A stretch of DNA of 51,321 nt from Singulisphaera sp. GP187 (GCA_945868575.1 CAMBMH010000008.1:1-51321), one strand, 5' to 3'. Shown: positions 17,965-27,463, counted from the stretch's first letter. Notes: generated by a model from the sequence alone, not told the origin. A program made the numbers and translations.

Positions 17965-18768
17965 TCAACCGACACGAAAGGCGAATCGGCGCCCCAGGGG
18001 ACTTTGGCGTATCCTTTCGGCGATATTTTCCAGGCCAACCATTCCCACTGTGATCCGCGGCCCCAAACCGCCTCCGGGAGGACCGCCTGTCTTTGGAATC
18101 TCGGGCAGGAGCATCATGGCTTGGCAAAGCTCGCGTAATCCCCAGGGGTCGGTTTGTCGCTCAAGGCGAAGTTGCACCAAATTCGGCCACCACGACGCTC
18201 CGCAGATCCAGCGTGCCGCCTCTGGTCCCAGATTCCGGATGACCAGGTGACGAAGCCGGGGGAGTTCCCTTCCCGCAAATACGGCCCAATCCCCGTCGGT
18301 CCACATCGCGGTGCCGAGGTCGAGGCACTCCAGCTCCGCAAGGATAGGGTGCATAAGGAGTTTGGTTGGATGCGGTGCTTCCTCATGGATATCGGGATCC
18401 TCATGGATCGCCAGGTCCCGGATTGGATGTTGTGCCATCCAGGAGTCCGCATGGTCCACAAGGGCCGAGGTGTGACAAATCACCCTTCTTAAAAAACCGC
18501 GATGGAAGTGGTAGTCGAGCACCTGCCCGGCGAGGTCCCCTGCCCAGCGTTGTCCATTGGCATGAAGCAGATCGGACTGGTGCTTGAGGCGGGATTTGGG
18601 AATTTGTCCTTTTGGCTGGTTTTCCAGCTCAATTTGGAGTCGAATGAACTCGGCGCGTGCGCCATCCTCACCCTCGATGAAATCGGCAAGGGCCAAGCGT
18701 CCCGCATCGTCATAGGGGACCTCTGGACCCGGAACTCCGCGATTCGTTTTGTCCGATGTTGAAACCAT
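17965..18768 (-). CDS. TIGR02996-type (repeat-companion) protein with degenerate leucine-rich part
   Basis: 267 residues from the ATG at 18768. The segment DDAGRLALADFIEGEDGARAEFIRLQIEL corresponds to the TIGR02996 repeat-companion domain, typically D-x-RLVYADWLEE-x-GDxRGEFIRLQ, found mainly in Gemmata-like planctomycetes and myxobacteria. The rest contains LRR-like strands (LECLDLG, LRHLVIRNLG, LVQLRLER). Trp and Arg are frequent. Function unknown. No signal peptide is visible. It may be the downstream partner of no other gene; the sod gene is 145 bp away in the same direction. Confidence 0.75.
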   Translation of the reverse strand: MVSTSDKTNRGVPGPEVPYDDAGRLALADFIEGEDGARAEFIRLQIELENQPKGQIPKSRLKHQSDLLHANGQRWAGDLAGQVLDYHFHRGFLRRVICHTSALVDHADSWMAQHPIRDLAIHEDPDIHEEAPHPTKLLMHPILAELECLDLGTAMWTDGDWAVFAGRELPRLRHLVIRNLGPEAARWICGASWWPNLVQLRLERQTDPWGLRELCQAMMLLPEIPKTGGPPGGGLGPRITVGMVGLENIAERIRQSPLGRRFAFRVG

Positions 18769-18979
18769 GAAACTTCCAACCATGGGCCTGCTCATATTCT
18801 ACCTAAAGGATTTTCCCTTTTCGCGAACGGTATTTTCACGGGGCGGATTTCCGCGCGAAATCCCTTTCGGGCACTCTTTTTTTGGGCGGTTCCTTTCCTC
18901 CTCAAGGGCCGATTCAGGTCATGACTTCCTCCAGACACCCTTTGCGACAAAAAGGTAACGAATTACCCAAGGGTTTCCA

Positions 18980-20290
18980 ATGACCAATAGCAAATCAAAG
19001 CCTGAATCCTTGTCCTGGTATCGACTCCTTTATGTGCAGGTCCTGCTTGCGGTTGCGCTTGGGATTTTGGTGGGCGCGCTCTTTCCCGACGCGGGGAAAT
19101 CGCTCAAGCCATTAGGTGACGCTTTCATCAAGTTGGTCAAGATGCTGATCGCCCCGATCATCTTCTGCACGGTGGTCCATGGTATTGCTTCCATGGGCGA
19201 TCTGAAAAATCTGGGGCGGGTCGGGGCCAAGACTCTTTTCTATTTCGAGGTGGTATCCACCCTGGCGCTTCTGATCGGGTTGGTGGTGGTCAACCTGCTT
19301 CAACCTGGAAACGGAATCAGCTTTGATCCCGAAAAGCTTGACGCGAAAAAGGCGATCGAATTTGCCAAGCGGGCCGAAACCCACAGCACCGTGGAGTTTC
19401 TCCTGAACATCATCCCCAACTCTTTCCTGGGCGCGTTCGCGACAGGCGACTTGCTCCAGGTGCTCCTTCTTGCGATCCTGACGGCGTTTGCCTTGTCGGG
19501 ACTAGGCGAGCGGGGAAAGCCGATCCTTCATGGGCTGGAGCGAATTGCTGCGGTATTCTTCGCGGTCATGGCCATCGTGGTCCGCGTGGCTCCGATCGGG
19601 GCCCTTGGTGCGATGGCGTACACGGTGGGGGAGTTTGGACTCAAAGCTCTAGAGAATCTGGTGTTTTTGATGGTGGCTTTTTACATAACGGCGGCGGTCT
19701 TTGTTTTCGGAGTTCTGGGTCTGATTTTGAGAGGTTTGGGATTGTCCATTTGGGATTATCTTGTCGCCATCCGAGAGGAAATTTTATTGGTTTTGGGAAC
19801 TAGCTCCTCCGAAACCGCGCTTCCGGGGTTGATGCAAAAAATGGAAAAAATGGGTTGTTCCCGCTCAACGGTCGGCCTGGTCATTCCGACCGGCTACAGC
19901 TTCAACCTGGATGGAACGAATATCTACCTCACCATGGCGGTGATCTATCTCGCCCAGGCAACAGGCACCAAACTCGATCTTTGGCAACAGCTCGGAATTC
20001 TTGCCATTGCCATGCTCACCTCCAAAGGCGCAAGTGGTGTCACGGGGGCCGGATTTGTCACTTTGGCGGCGACGCTCCAGGCCGTTCCGGGCATTCCGAT
20101 TGAGTCGTTGGCTCTTCTTGTTGGCATCGACCGCTTCATGAGCGAGGGGCGCGCCATCACCAACCTCATAGGCAACGGTGTCGCGACCCTGGTGATCAGC
20201 CATTGGGAAGGCGACCGACCCCAACTTAGGCCTACTCCTACCTCCAATCCACCCATCGATTTGGGTGAACCAGACCACCCGAAGGATTGA
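18980..20290 (+). CDS. dctA: C4-dicarboxylate / proton or sodium symporter (DAACS family)
   Basis: 436 residues with about eight membrane segments and two re-entrant loops. The substrate-binding signatures are intact: [18 protein letters not shown] (serine-rich hairpin loop 1), [11 protein letters not shown] (the NMDGT-like motif), and the last-helix motif [25 protein letters not shown]. The [12 protein letters not shown] form fits DctA (succinate, fumarate, malate) better than glutamate carriers, but that is inference. It mediates uptake across the inner membrane. The following hydrolase begins two bases after its stop. Confidence 0.92.
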   Translation: MTNSKSKPESLSWYRLLYVQVLLAVALGILVGALFPDAGKSLKPLGDAFIKLVKMLIAPIIFCTVVHGIASMGDLKNLGRVGAKTLFYFEVVSTLALLIGLVVVNLLQPGNGISFDPEKLDAKKAIEFAKRAETHSTVEFLLNIIPNSFLGAFATGDLLQVLLLAILTAFALSGLGERGKPILHGLERIAAVFFAVMAIVVRVAPIGALGAMAYTVGEFGLKALENLVFLMVAFYITAAVFVFGVLGLILRGLGLSIWDYLVAIREEILLVLGTSSSETALPGLMQKMEKMGCSRSTVGLVIPTGYSFNLDGTNIYLTMAVIYLAQATGTKLDLWQQLGILAIAMLTSKGASGVTGAGFVTLAATLQAVPGIPIESLALLVGIDRFMSEGRAITNLIGNGVATLVISHWEGDRPQLRPTPTSNPPIDLGEPDHPKD

Positions 20291-20292
20291 CC

Positions 20293-21402
20293 ATGGATCG
20301 CCGTGAATTCTTTGCCCTTTCAGGGATGGGCACAACGAGTATACTGATGGGACAGGAGAACTCCCCCATCGATATAGGTCGTATCCGCTCTGATTGGTTG
20401 GCATTATTGGGCCCATTCCCTGAAAGGGTCTCTGATCCCGAACTTTCCATCCGTGAAGTCTTTCAGGATGAAACCCATCTTCGTCATCATGTAAAATTCC
20501 GGTCGGAAAAGGACGATTGGGTCACCGCGTGGCTCATGATTCCCAAAAAACCCCGGACCGCTCCGGGAGGCAAAGCCGCGCCCGCCGTCCTCTGCATCCA
20601 TCCCACCACAGGAGGTACCGGCAAGGACCGCGTCGCCGGTCTGGCGGGACTCAAACCCGGTTCCCCTCCTGACGTCTCAGACAACAGTCGCGCTTATGGC
20701 CTTGAGCTGGTTCAAAGAGGCTATGTGACTCTTTGCATCGATCTTTTGACCGATGGCGAGCGAATTTCTCCCGGACTCGCCCCTTATGACAGCCGGGCGT
20801 TCTACCAAAAACATCCGAAATGGTCGATGGTGGGAAAAAACCTTTGGGACGCGATGCGTTCGATTGACTTCCTAATGACCCGACCCGAGGTGGATCGCGG
20901 AAGGATCGCCTGCGTGGGGCACTCATTGGGCGGCCATTCGAGCCTGGTCACGGCCGCGTTTGACGGACGCGTGCGCGCGGCGGTCTGCAATGGGGGCGTC
21001 TATGGGTGGATGCGTCCGGAGGATCACTGGGCCCGTCCGGGCGGTTATGCCAAAATCGTCATCGGGGAAAAAGCGGCGGCTGGCGTGGGCCGTTATACCT
21101 ACATCAAAAACTTCGCGCCCTATCTCAAGGAACTGAACAAGCCTGTTCCTGTCGATTTTGATGATTTGATGATGATGGTCTGCCCAAGGGGATTGTTTGT
21201 ATCGGGCACAAACACCGAATTCAGGCAATACGACATGGAGACCAAACTCGCACGCCTCAAACAACACTACTTCGAAGTGTTGGGAAACATTCCCGGGCGC
21301 CCGGACACCAAGCAGTTCCGCGGGGTCTCCTATCCCGGTGCCCACGGATTCCCGGACGAAGTCCGCAACAATGCCTGGCAATGGCTGGACGAGGTGCTTT
21401 AA
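20293..21402 (+). CDS. Tat-exported alpha/beta-hydrolase
   Basis: 369 residues. ATG 20293 has GAAGGA upstream, and a TTG two codons earlier overlaps the dctA stop. The N-terminus MDRREFFALSGMG carries a twin-arginine type motif as in many planctomycete exported proteins, though the hydrophobic region is short. The hydrolase core has the nucleophile elbow GHSLGGHS with Ser211 and a terminal His in PGAHGFPDEVR. The fold resembles dienelactone hydrolase or acetyl-xylan-esterase relatives (Abhydrolase_7). The substrate is unknown. It is probably co-transcribed with dctA. Confidence 0.82.
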   Translation: MDRREFFALSGMGTTSILMGQENSPIDIGRIRSDWLALLGPFPERVSDPELSIREVFQDETHLRHHVKFRSEKDDWVTAWLMIPKKPRTAPGGKAAPAVLCIHPTTGGTGKDRVAGLAGLKPGSPPDVSDNSRAYGLELVQRGYVTLCIDLLTDGERISPGLAPYDSRAFYQKHPKWSMVGKNLWDAMRSIDFLMTRPEVDRGRIACVGHSLGGHSSLVTAAFDGRVRAAVCNGGVYGWMRPEDHWARPGGYAKIVIGEKAAAGVGRYTYIKNFAPYLKELNKPVPVDFDDLMMMVCPRGLFVSGTNTEFRQYDMETKLARLKQHYFEVLGNIPGRPDTKQFRGVSYPGAHGFPDEVRNNAWQWLDEVL

Positions 21403-21455
21403 AGGTCCACAAGTATCATTTTCGTCTCTTTTCCTTGATCCATTTCGCAAACCAT

Positions 21456-22514
21456 TCACTTCACCGCTGGGATCCCCGTCGGGGCAATCACCCTTCCTAC
21501 TTCGGGCCATCCGTCCTTCCAATCGATTTCCCGGATCTGTAATGTTGGCCTACCCTTGTTTGTTCCATCATAAAAGTGATATCCCAGATAGGTTTTTCCT
21601 GCGGATTCGAATAGACAGTTGTGGCCAGGCCCATGGACATCTCCTTTGCCCGCCAAAATTTCCGATGCACCGCCTTCGGTCATCGGCTTGCCTGTTTTGT
21701 CGACATAGGGGCCCATGATTTTTTTTGATCGACCCACCATGATTCGATAGTCGCTTTTGATCCCCTTGCAGCAGTTGTCATACGAACAAAAAAGGTAAAA
21801 ATATTCGCCTTTCTGATGAATCCATGGGGCCTCGATCGCGGCTTGTCCCGGGCGTGATGCGATGTTGTAAATCGGCCCCTCAATTGGTCTACCCGCCTCG
21901 CTGTCCAGTTGGCATATCTTCAAACCCGACCAGAACGATCCAAAGGACAGCCAAGGCTTCCCCTTTTCATCCAGGCAAAGGTTTGCATCGATGCAGTTGT
22001 AGTTTTGCCGTTTTTCGGAATGGATCAAAAGACCATGATCAAGCCATTTGTGTTTGGGATTGTCCGGATCAAGCGTGGGGTTGGTGGCATGACCGATGGC
22101 CGAACGATTGGAGCCAAAGGTGGAGACGCTGTAATAAAGGTGGTACTCCCCATCAAAAAATTGCACATCAGGCGCCCATGTATGCCCCTTGTATCCAGGA
22201 ACCATTCTCATGGCCCATGCGGGAGGCGACTGAAAGACTTTGCCCGCGGGTTGCCAATCGATCAGGTTGTTGGACCGTTGAACCTTGATCCCCACACCCG
22301 TGGAAAACAGCCACCAGGTGTTTCCCTCCCGAATGATGCACGGATCGTGGGTTCCTCCCAGACTCATGGGCGGACTGGTCGCGGGGGTTCCAGGACCGGT
22401 TTGCACTCCCGTTGAAGGAACATTGCCGGTGGGTGCGCCCCCTGTCGGTGTTCCCGGGGGTTGAGCCTGGCCGGGCGCTCCGGCAAGAATCATGAAACAT
22501 ACAAAAGGGGTCAT
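21456..22514 (-). CDS. Secreted GH43 endo-arabinanase-like enzyme
   Basis: 352 residues from the ATG at 22514 (signal peptide MTPFVCFMILAGAPGQA), followed by a Gly/Thr/Pro-rich linker to residue 50. The catalytic propeller shows the three acids: Asp57 in GTHDPCI, Asp176 in NCIDANL and Glu228 in AIEAPWI. The signature THDPCIIREGNTWWLFSTG and WAPDVQFFDGEYHLYYSVS are characteristic of arabinan endo-1,5-alpha-L-arabinosidases. The protein is exported and would cut arabinan side chains of pectin, consistent with uxaB elsewhere in the window. It begins three bases past the budA stop codon, so the two share an operon. Confidence 0.88.
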   Translation of the reverse strand: MTPFVCFMILAGAPGQAQPPGTPTGGAPTGNVPSTGVQTGPGTPATSPPMSLGGTHDPCIIREGNTWWLFSTGVGIKVQRSNNLIDWQPAGKVFQSPPAWAMRMVPGYKGHTWAPDVQFFDGEYHLYYSVSTFGSNRSAIGHATNPTLDPDNPKHKWLDHGLLIHSEKRQNYNCIDANLCLDEKGKPWLSFGSFWSGLKICQLDSEAGRPIEGPIYNIASRPGQAAIEAPWIHQKGEYFYLFCSYDNCCKGIKSDYRIMVGRSKKIMGPYVDKTGKPMTEGGASEILAGKGDVHGPGHNCLFESAGKTYLGYHFYDGTNKGRPTLQIREIDWKDGWPEVGRVIAPTGIPAVK

Positions 22515-22516
22515 AT

Positions 22517-23458
22517 TTATGCTCTTTGATTTGGGGTAGGCGAGGAATCGCCATGAATCGACGATTCGGCCTTGCGCAGATCGGCGGTGGGATCTCCCGA
22601 CAAATCGGCGCCCAAAAAGGATCGGGTTTCCGGAAGGGTCAGACGAAAGTCCGCCTCGGGACAAATCTGTACATGAAGATCGCTCGCCGAGCAATCGAGC
22701 AGATGCCCGCCGGCGAGTTTGTCCTCGGAAAGAAAGTGGAGATGATACCCCGCGACAAGCACCGTCGAGAGATAACCAGGCGACCAGAAACCCACCAGCG
22801 TCCCCCGGATCGTTTTGAGGGGGAATTCGTGTTGGTGTGATGCCGCCTCGGCCAGCGGGCACCCTTCCTCGGTCGGAAATACCGATCGTGTCAACACACT
22901 CTCAAAGCTCCCATCGATGCGGATGGCATAAAAGATATTGTCCGAGGTGCGCAACCGATCCAGACGGGAGCGGAGTTGTTCAAAGCTGTTCACTGGCCCA
23001 ATTTTTTTTACCCCGGCGCCAGGAAATCGGGTGACCATGGCATACGGTGTGCGAGTTTCCAGCGGAGGGATCACGACCTTCCCATTGCCTCGAACCTGAT
23101 AAAAAACACCGTCAAAAGCGACCATTTCCCCATCGAGGCCATCAAAGGTTCCCAGTCCAAAATCGCCATGTTCACGAAGCGAGGCAATCGTTGTGTCCCC
23201 CTTGTAGAGCCCATGAACCAGTGCCCCTGCGGTGGATACCTGATAAATGGCGCTGAGATCGCTTTGCAGGTGCTCCGCCAAAGCCGAGGCGACCACCTTG
23301 CCGATAGATTGTCCCGTGACGCGACAGCGGTCCCAAAGGTCACGGGCCAAAGACTCGGGAATGGAACAGGTAAGCGATTGCCAATCCCGGCTTCCTTCGA
23401 AGGAAACTACGGGTTTGGGGGAATCGATTCCTTGCGTTGGGGACATTGGCCGTTTCAT
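22517..23458 (-). CDS. budA: Acetolactate decarboxylase with an N-terminal RHH-like extension
   Basis: 313 residues. The BudA core is unmistakable: STAGALVHGLYKGDTTIASL, HGDFGLGTFDGLDGEMV and, for zinc, H239-x-H241 and H252 in GYHLHFLSEDKLAGGH. The enzyme turns acetolactate into acetoin. BudA is usually about 240 residues; here the first 67 residues are extra and contain SLTCSIPESLARDLWDRCRVTGQSIGKVVASALAEHL (28-64), which has the strand-helix-helix look of a ribbon-helix-helix DNA-binding fold. I believe similar extended forms exist in other bacteria. No signal peptide. The start is uncertain (23458 or 23446). The downstream GH43 gene is only three bases away. Confidence 0.85.
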   Translation of the reverse strand: MKRPMSPTQGIDSPKPVVSFEGSRDWQSLTCSIPESLARDLWDRCRVTGQSIGKVVASALAEHLQSDLSAIYQVSTAGALVHGLYKGDTTIASLREHGDFGLGTFDGLDGEMVAFDGVFYQVRGNGKVVIPPLETRTPYAMVTRFPGAGVKKIGPVNSFEQLRSRLDRLRTSDNIFYAIRIDGSFESVLTRSVFPTEEGCPLAEAASHQHEFPLKTIRGTLVGFWSPGYLSTVLVAGYHLHFLSEDKLAGGHLLDCSASDLHVQICPEADFRLTLPETRSFLGADLSGDPTADLRKAESSIHGDSSPTPNQRA

Positions 23459-23647
23459 CCAATTTTTGCTTCGTGAAAGCTTTGGGAGCGATCCCCCAAT
23501 CCGCATTTTACCAGATAACCTGATCGAGGGTGTACAAAAGGCCAAACAGTTTGGTCCGGATCCGGAGCCTGTTCTCATACCCAAAAGCGGGGCAATTCCT
23601 ATCCTGTCCGCACCCCCTTTTTGTTTTACCTCAACAGGAGCCCTCCC

Positions 23648-24328
23648 ATGTTTGCCTCCCGGTTACGCAAAGCTTTTGCCTTTGGCCTTTGTCTTGTTTC
23701 GTGCGGAGTGGTTGCTCAGGCCCAGGATGCCAGCCCACTTTTCAATGGCAAGAATCTTGACGGTTTCTCCATCCGTAGCGGCACAGCCACCTACCGCATC
23801 GAAGGCGATTGCATCGTTGGCAAAACCGCCGAAGGATCAGGCAACACCTTCCTGACGACTGACAAGGAATATGTCGATTTTGAATTGACCTTTGAAGTGA
23901 AAGTGGACGATGCGCTTAACTCGGGCGTACAGATCCGCAGCCACCTTGCCCCAAGCGATGGCTTCCAACCCAAGCTTGGCGGAAAGCTCCCCAAGGATCG
24001 CCTTTATGGTCCGCAAGTGGAAATCTCAACCGATGGGATGGCTGGTCGAATTTATGACGAAGCCCGCCGTGGCCGCTGGCTTGACACCAAAGAACCTACC
24101 GCTGAAACCAAATCTGCCTTCAAAAAGGGTGAATGGAATAGCTACCGCATCGTGGCCAAAGGCGACCGGATCCAGACTTTTGTCAATGGCGTTGCCATCG
24201 CCGACGCCACCGACTCCGAGGATGCCAAGGGACATATCGGCCTCCAGGTCCATGGCATTGGCCGAGGCACCGGACCTTACGAAGTTCGCTGGCGCAAGCT
24301 GATGATCCGTGAACTGGGCAAGGAATAA
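23648..24328 (+). CDS. Secreted DUF1080 (3-keto-disaccharide hydrolase-like) protein
   Basis: 226 residues. The start follows CAACAGGAG and opens with a signal peptide (MFASRLRKAFAFGLCLVSCGVVAQAQ). The DUF1080 concanavalin-like fold begins at PLFNGKNLDGFSIR, continues with FLTTDKEYVDFELTFEVKVDDALNSGVQIRS, and ends with HIGLQVHGIGRGTGPYEVRWRKLMIREL, all typical. The family is greatly expanded in planctomycetes, where some members hydrolyse 3-keto-glycosides. It is monocistronic and followed by a strong bidirectional terminator. Confidence 0.9.
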   Translation: MFASRLRKAFAFGLCLVSCGVVAQAQDASPLFNGKNLDGFSIRSGTATYRIEGDCIVGKTAEGSGNTFLTTDKEYVDFELTFEVKVDDALNSGVQIRSHLAPSDGFQPKLGGKLPKDRLYGPQVEISTDGMAGRIYDEARRGRWLDTKEPTAETKSAFKKGEWNSYRIVAKGDRIQTFVNGVAIADATDSEDAKGHIGLQVHGIGRGTGPYEVRWRKLMIRELGKE

Positions 24329-24371
24329 TTGGACTTGTTTCGGTTCGGCGAACGATTTCAACTGTAAACAC

Positions 24372-24403
24372 AAACGGCTCCCCGTTCGATTGGGGAGCCG
24401 TTT
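24372..24403. terminator. Bidirectional terminator between the DUF1080 and ABC permease genes
   Basis: A perfect 12-bp stem (AAACGGCTCCCC, 24372-24383, and its complement at 24392-24403) with an 8-nt loop, flanked by A- and T-rich ends. It sits between two convergent genes. Confidence 0.85.
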
Positions 24404-24451
24404 GCGTTTACATTCATTCGAGGACAAACCCGGAAAAAGCCAACCTTATCC

Positions 24452-26062
24452 CTACCGCGTCCGGTTCCAGGCCAACGCCAAAGGCGCGGCGGCAAACGGA
24501 AACACGACCATCGATAACAACCCGGAAACCAGGAGGAAATAGGGGGTTATGCCATGGTTATTTGTGGGCAAAGGCAGGCCGTTGGAAAATTGCCAGCCGG
24601 CAAGTCCAATCAGTCCCGTCAAAACGATCCCGGCCACGATGGCATGGCGGGGCACCACCATGTTTCTTCGGAAAGCCACTCCCCATATCCCGATGGTCAA
24701 AAGAAAAAGGGCAATCCCAAATCCTGATAGCGCGCAAAAATAAAATAATTCCGCGATCCATTTTGAAGTTATATTTCCGATGGTTGTAAAAACGATCAAC
24801 CAGCCGCAATAGGCGCCCCCCAGGATCTTCATGTGGATTGTCCTTCCTGTGAGCGAAACACAAAGCGCGAAGGTCATCGCTGCCCAGGCCGCAAGAACAA
24901 TTGCCGGAAAGTACCACCAGGGGAAAAGCTCGGCCGGATAACTTTCCCCCGCGAGTTTACCGCCCCACAAAACCAGGGAAAAGATAATCGCCCAGATCAG
25001 AACCCCAAGGGACAATGATTGGAACGCCGTCCGCAAAAGGATGCGGGACCAAGGAACTGTGGCAAGTGGCTTGGTACCCAGGAATTGGCCCATTATTGAC
25101 GCATCCGACAAACCCATATTTCCAAGAATCAGTCCCGAACACATTCCGGCCACGGAAAGTAACCACCCTTCGACACGAAGAACCTCCAGCAGAGCGGTGA
25201 TTTTTCTCTCGGAAAAGAGCCAAAACAAAGGCGTCAAGGGCACAACCATTCCCACTATGACCGGGAAAATATACCCCTTGAGATTCCATTCGTACCACGA
25301 TTGCGCCTGAACGGCATTCCGGAAGGCCTTGGTCGTCTTGCCAAAGAGGTCCTGAATCAGATTCGATAAATAAACTATTAATGAGGTCTGGATTTCATTG
25401 CCACAGCGGCTTCGATAAATGGCATACATTCCGATCCAGTAACTCAATGTCATTGCAAACGCGAACACAAGCCAATCCATGGGTGTGACTGTGGTCCAAT
25501 ATTGTGTCGGAAGTGAAAAAATCGGTCCGTGACGACTTTTGACCCAAAAAGATTCCAGCGTCAGCGTCAAGATCATTGCGGGCAGCATCAGGAGAGATTT
25601 CTGAAACAGGTTCATCATCGACTGGAAATTGGCGAAGATCATGCCAAACGCGAGAGCATTACCAAGAAGGGGCCAATTGAGACCAAAAATAAGGTTAAGA
25701 ATCCAGATGGAAAGGGCCGTTTGCCCTATGACCATAAGTGTGGCAGGGACCATCTGAATCACCATGATGGCCCGGTTGGACAACGGGAGCACATAAAGCC
25801 GCGAGGGCGCCCCCGCCGCATGCAGGACCGACGCGCCAAAGCACATACCCATGACCTGGGCAAATGTAAAATGGATAAGGATCATCCCCGAATCCTCAAC
25901 CAGAAGCGCCCCTTTGGCCTTGAGCGCTCCCAGGATCAGAAGGGGGAGTGAAAACGCGCCGAAAAATCCGATGATCAGCACGAACCAGCTTCGCCGGATC
26001 ATGTCTACAAAAAGGGCACGGGAAATATCAAAGAGTGATGGGCTTTTGATGGTTCTCTTCAT
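24452..26062 (-). CDS. ABC transporter permease of the YtrA-type operon
   Basis: 536 residues with about 12 hydrophobic segments and no soluble domain. The first helix follows RRSWFVLIIGFFGAFSLPLLILG. It resembles ABC-2-like permeases and is the third gene of the cluster GntR-ATPase-permease; its ATG overlaps the ATPase stop (ATGA, 4 bases), which supports coupled synthesis. The substrate is not inferable. The Bacillus ytr operon responds to cell-wall antibiotics, so export or sensing of a membrane-active compound is a reasonable but untested idea. Confidence 0.8.
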   Translation of the reverse strand: MKRTIKSPSLFDISRALFVDMIRRSWFVLIIGFFGAFSLPLLILGALKAKGALLVEDSGMILIHFTFAQVMGMCFGASVLHAAGAPSRLYVLPLSNRAIMVIQMVPATLMVIGQTALSIWILNLIFGLNWPLLGNALAFGMIFANFQSMMNLFQKSLLMLPAMILTLTLESFWVKSRHGPIFSLPTQYWTTVTPMDWLVFAFAMTLSYWIGMYAIYRSRCGNEIQTSLIVYLSNLIQDLFGKTTKAFRNAVQAQSWYEWNLKGYIFPVIVGMVVPLTPLFWLFSERKITALLEVLRVEGWLLSVAGMCSGLILGNMGLSDASIMGQFLGTKPLATVPWSRILLRTAFQSLSLGVLIWAIIFSLVLWGGKLAGESYPAELFPWWYFPAIVLAAWAAMTFALCVSLTGRTIHMKILGGAYCGWLIVFTTIGNITSKWIAELFYFCALSGFGIALFLLTIGIWGVAFRRNMVVPRHAIVAGIVLTGLIGLAGWQFSNGLPLPTNNHGITPYFLLVSGLLSMVVFPFAAAPLALAWNRTR

Positions 26063-26967
26063 GATTGCACCCCCGCCACAAGCGCTTTTCCAGCCGTCCT
26101 TGCGACAAAGATATCATCGAGGCTCATCGGTTCAATCGAAAGGATTTCCGCATTGAGGAGTAAAACCGCTTCGCGAATAGCTTCGATTTCGGCTTCGGCG
26201 ACCATGGACCAGTCGTGCCTGGACCCTTCGCCTCCGATCCAGATTCCTCCCGGGGGAAAATGGGAAACCGAGGAAGATAGCCGCAATTGCACGCGTTTGT
26301 GACCGGAGCGGACCTGCTCCATCGGTGCGCAAAGCTGGATCCGCCCCTGATGAAGAATGGCGATCCGGTCGGCGACCCTCTCTACCTCATCCAGCAGATG
26401 CGATGAGAAGAGGACAGTGCGCCCCTCATCGGCGATCGTCCGAATGATCGCGCCCAGAATATCTCGACGAACAACCGGATCCAGGCCCGAGGAGGGCTCA
26501 TCCAAAATGAGAAGGTCAGGACGGTGCGCCAGCGCCACCAAAAGCCCCGCCCTTGCCCGCTGTCCCCGGGAGAGGGTTTTGACAAACGCGTTGGGGTCGA
26601 GTTCGAAATCGCGCCTCAGCTTCTCTGCATACTCCGGATCCCAGTTGGGATAAAAGGCCCGGGTATAGGAGATAAGTTGGTGGATTCGCATCCAGTCGGG
26701 AAGGTCGCGGTTTTCGGAAAGATAGCCGATGCGGCTCAGGGCGCCGACCGGATCGGCGACGGGGTCGAGTCCAAAGATCCGTACCGATCCCGATTGGGCC
26801 GACAGAAGTCCCAGTGTGTGCTTCAGGAGTGTGGTCTTGCCGGCGCCGTTGCCGCCTATGAGGCCAAAGACACCGCCTGTCGGAATGGAGAGAGAGACAC
26901 CATCCAAGGCGATTTTTTTCCCAAAGTTGCGTTTCAAATCCCGAATTTCGAGGATGGGCTGGTTCAT
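26059..26967 (-). CDS. ABC transporter ATP-binding protein
   Basis: 302 residues starting at MNQPILEIRDL (26967); the longer upstream frame is the GntR region read in another frame. Motifs: Walker A GGNGAGKT at 38-45, signature LSRGQ at 132-136 (the second Gly of the usual LSGGQ is Arg), Walker B LLILDEP at 152-158, and an H-loop in FSSHLLDEVERV. About 90 C-terminal residues follow the ATPase fold, as in drug-exporter ATPases of the YtrB/CcmA type. Four-base ATGA overlaps on both sides tie it to the regulator and the permease. Confidence 0.93.
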   Translation of the reverse strand: MNQPILEIRDLKRNFGKKIALDGVSLSIPTGGVFGLIGGNGAGKTTLLKHTLGLLSAQSGSVRIFGLDPVADPVGALSRIGYLSENRDLPDWMRIHQLISYTRAFYPNWDPEYAEKLRRDFELDPNAFVKTLSRGQRARAGLLVALAHRPDLLILDEPSSGLDPVVRRDILGAIIRTIADEGRTVLFSSHLLDEVERVADRIAILHQGRIQLCAPMEQVRSGHKRVQLRLSSSVSHFPPGGIWIGGEGSRHDWSMVAEAEIEAIREAVLLLNAEILSIEPMSLDDIFVARTAGKALVAGVQS

Positions 26968-27380
26968 GATGCGTGGTTCTCCGGATTTTGGATCGATGAG
27001 TTTTGTGGAAAAGCCTTGGCGCGCTGATTTAAAAGATCGATCAGGTCCGACAACGGGACCCGCATCTGGTGAGCCTCGGCGAGAAGTCCGTCCATTCGTT
27101 CGGACAGCATCCGAAGTTTTTCGCGGCGGGCCAAAGGTGATAGCCCCTCGGCGACAAAGGTGCCCGCCGTCCTTCGTTTTTCGACCAAACCGACAGTTTC
27201 CAGTTCGCGATAGGCGCGGGCCACGGTGTTCGGATTGACGAGAAGTTTTTCGGCCAGATCGCGGATGGAGGGGAGTTCCTGACCGGAGACGAGGATTCCC
27301 GAAGCAATCTGGTGTTTGACCTGTCTGACGATTTGGAGGTAGATCGGCACGCCGTCCTGGGTGCTGATGTGGATGTGCAC
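26964..27380 (-). CDS. GntR-family (YtrA subfamily) transcriptional regulator
   Basis: 138 residues from a GTG start at 27380, supported by a perfect GGAGG nine bases upstream. The N-terminal winged helix-turn-helix is typical: GVPIYLQIVRQVKHQIASGIL, LPSIRDLAEKLLVNPNTVARAYRELE. The C-terminal effector part is short (about 60 residues), as in the YtrA subfamily. These regulators usually repress their own operon with an ABC transporter until an inducer is present. The inverted repeat over the promoter 40 bp upstream is the likely operator. Confidence 0.93.
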   Translation of the reverse strand: MHIHISTQDGVPIYLQIVRQVKHQIASGILVSGQELPSIRDLAEKLLVNPNTVARAYRELETVGLVEKRRTAGTFVAEGLSPLARREKLRMLSERMDGLLAEAHQMRVPLSDLIDLLNQRAKAFPQNSSIQNPENHAS

Positions 27381-27421
27381 CGGAATAGCCTCCGTGGGAT
27401 GATGGGGGAACTTCCAAATTT

Positions 27422-27463
27422 TTGTACTAACACATTAATACAATCGGGAAGACGCGAGGTCAA
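27422..27463 (-). promoter_or_regulatory. Promoter and GntR operator of the YtrA-type operon
   Basis: On the minus strand TTGACC (27463-27458) and TATTAA (27440-27435) are separated by exactly 17 bases, a good housekeeping sigma promoter. A near-palindrome, TTGTAcTAA-CACA-TTAaTACAA at 27422-27443, covers the -10 element; half-sites pair at 8 of 9 positions. This placement fits self-repression by the GntR protein encoded 42 bp downstream, as known for YtrA-type regulators. Confidence 0.8.
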
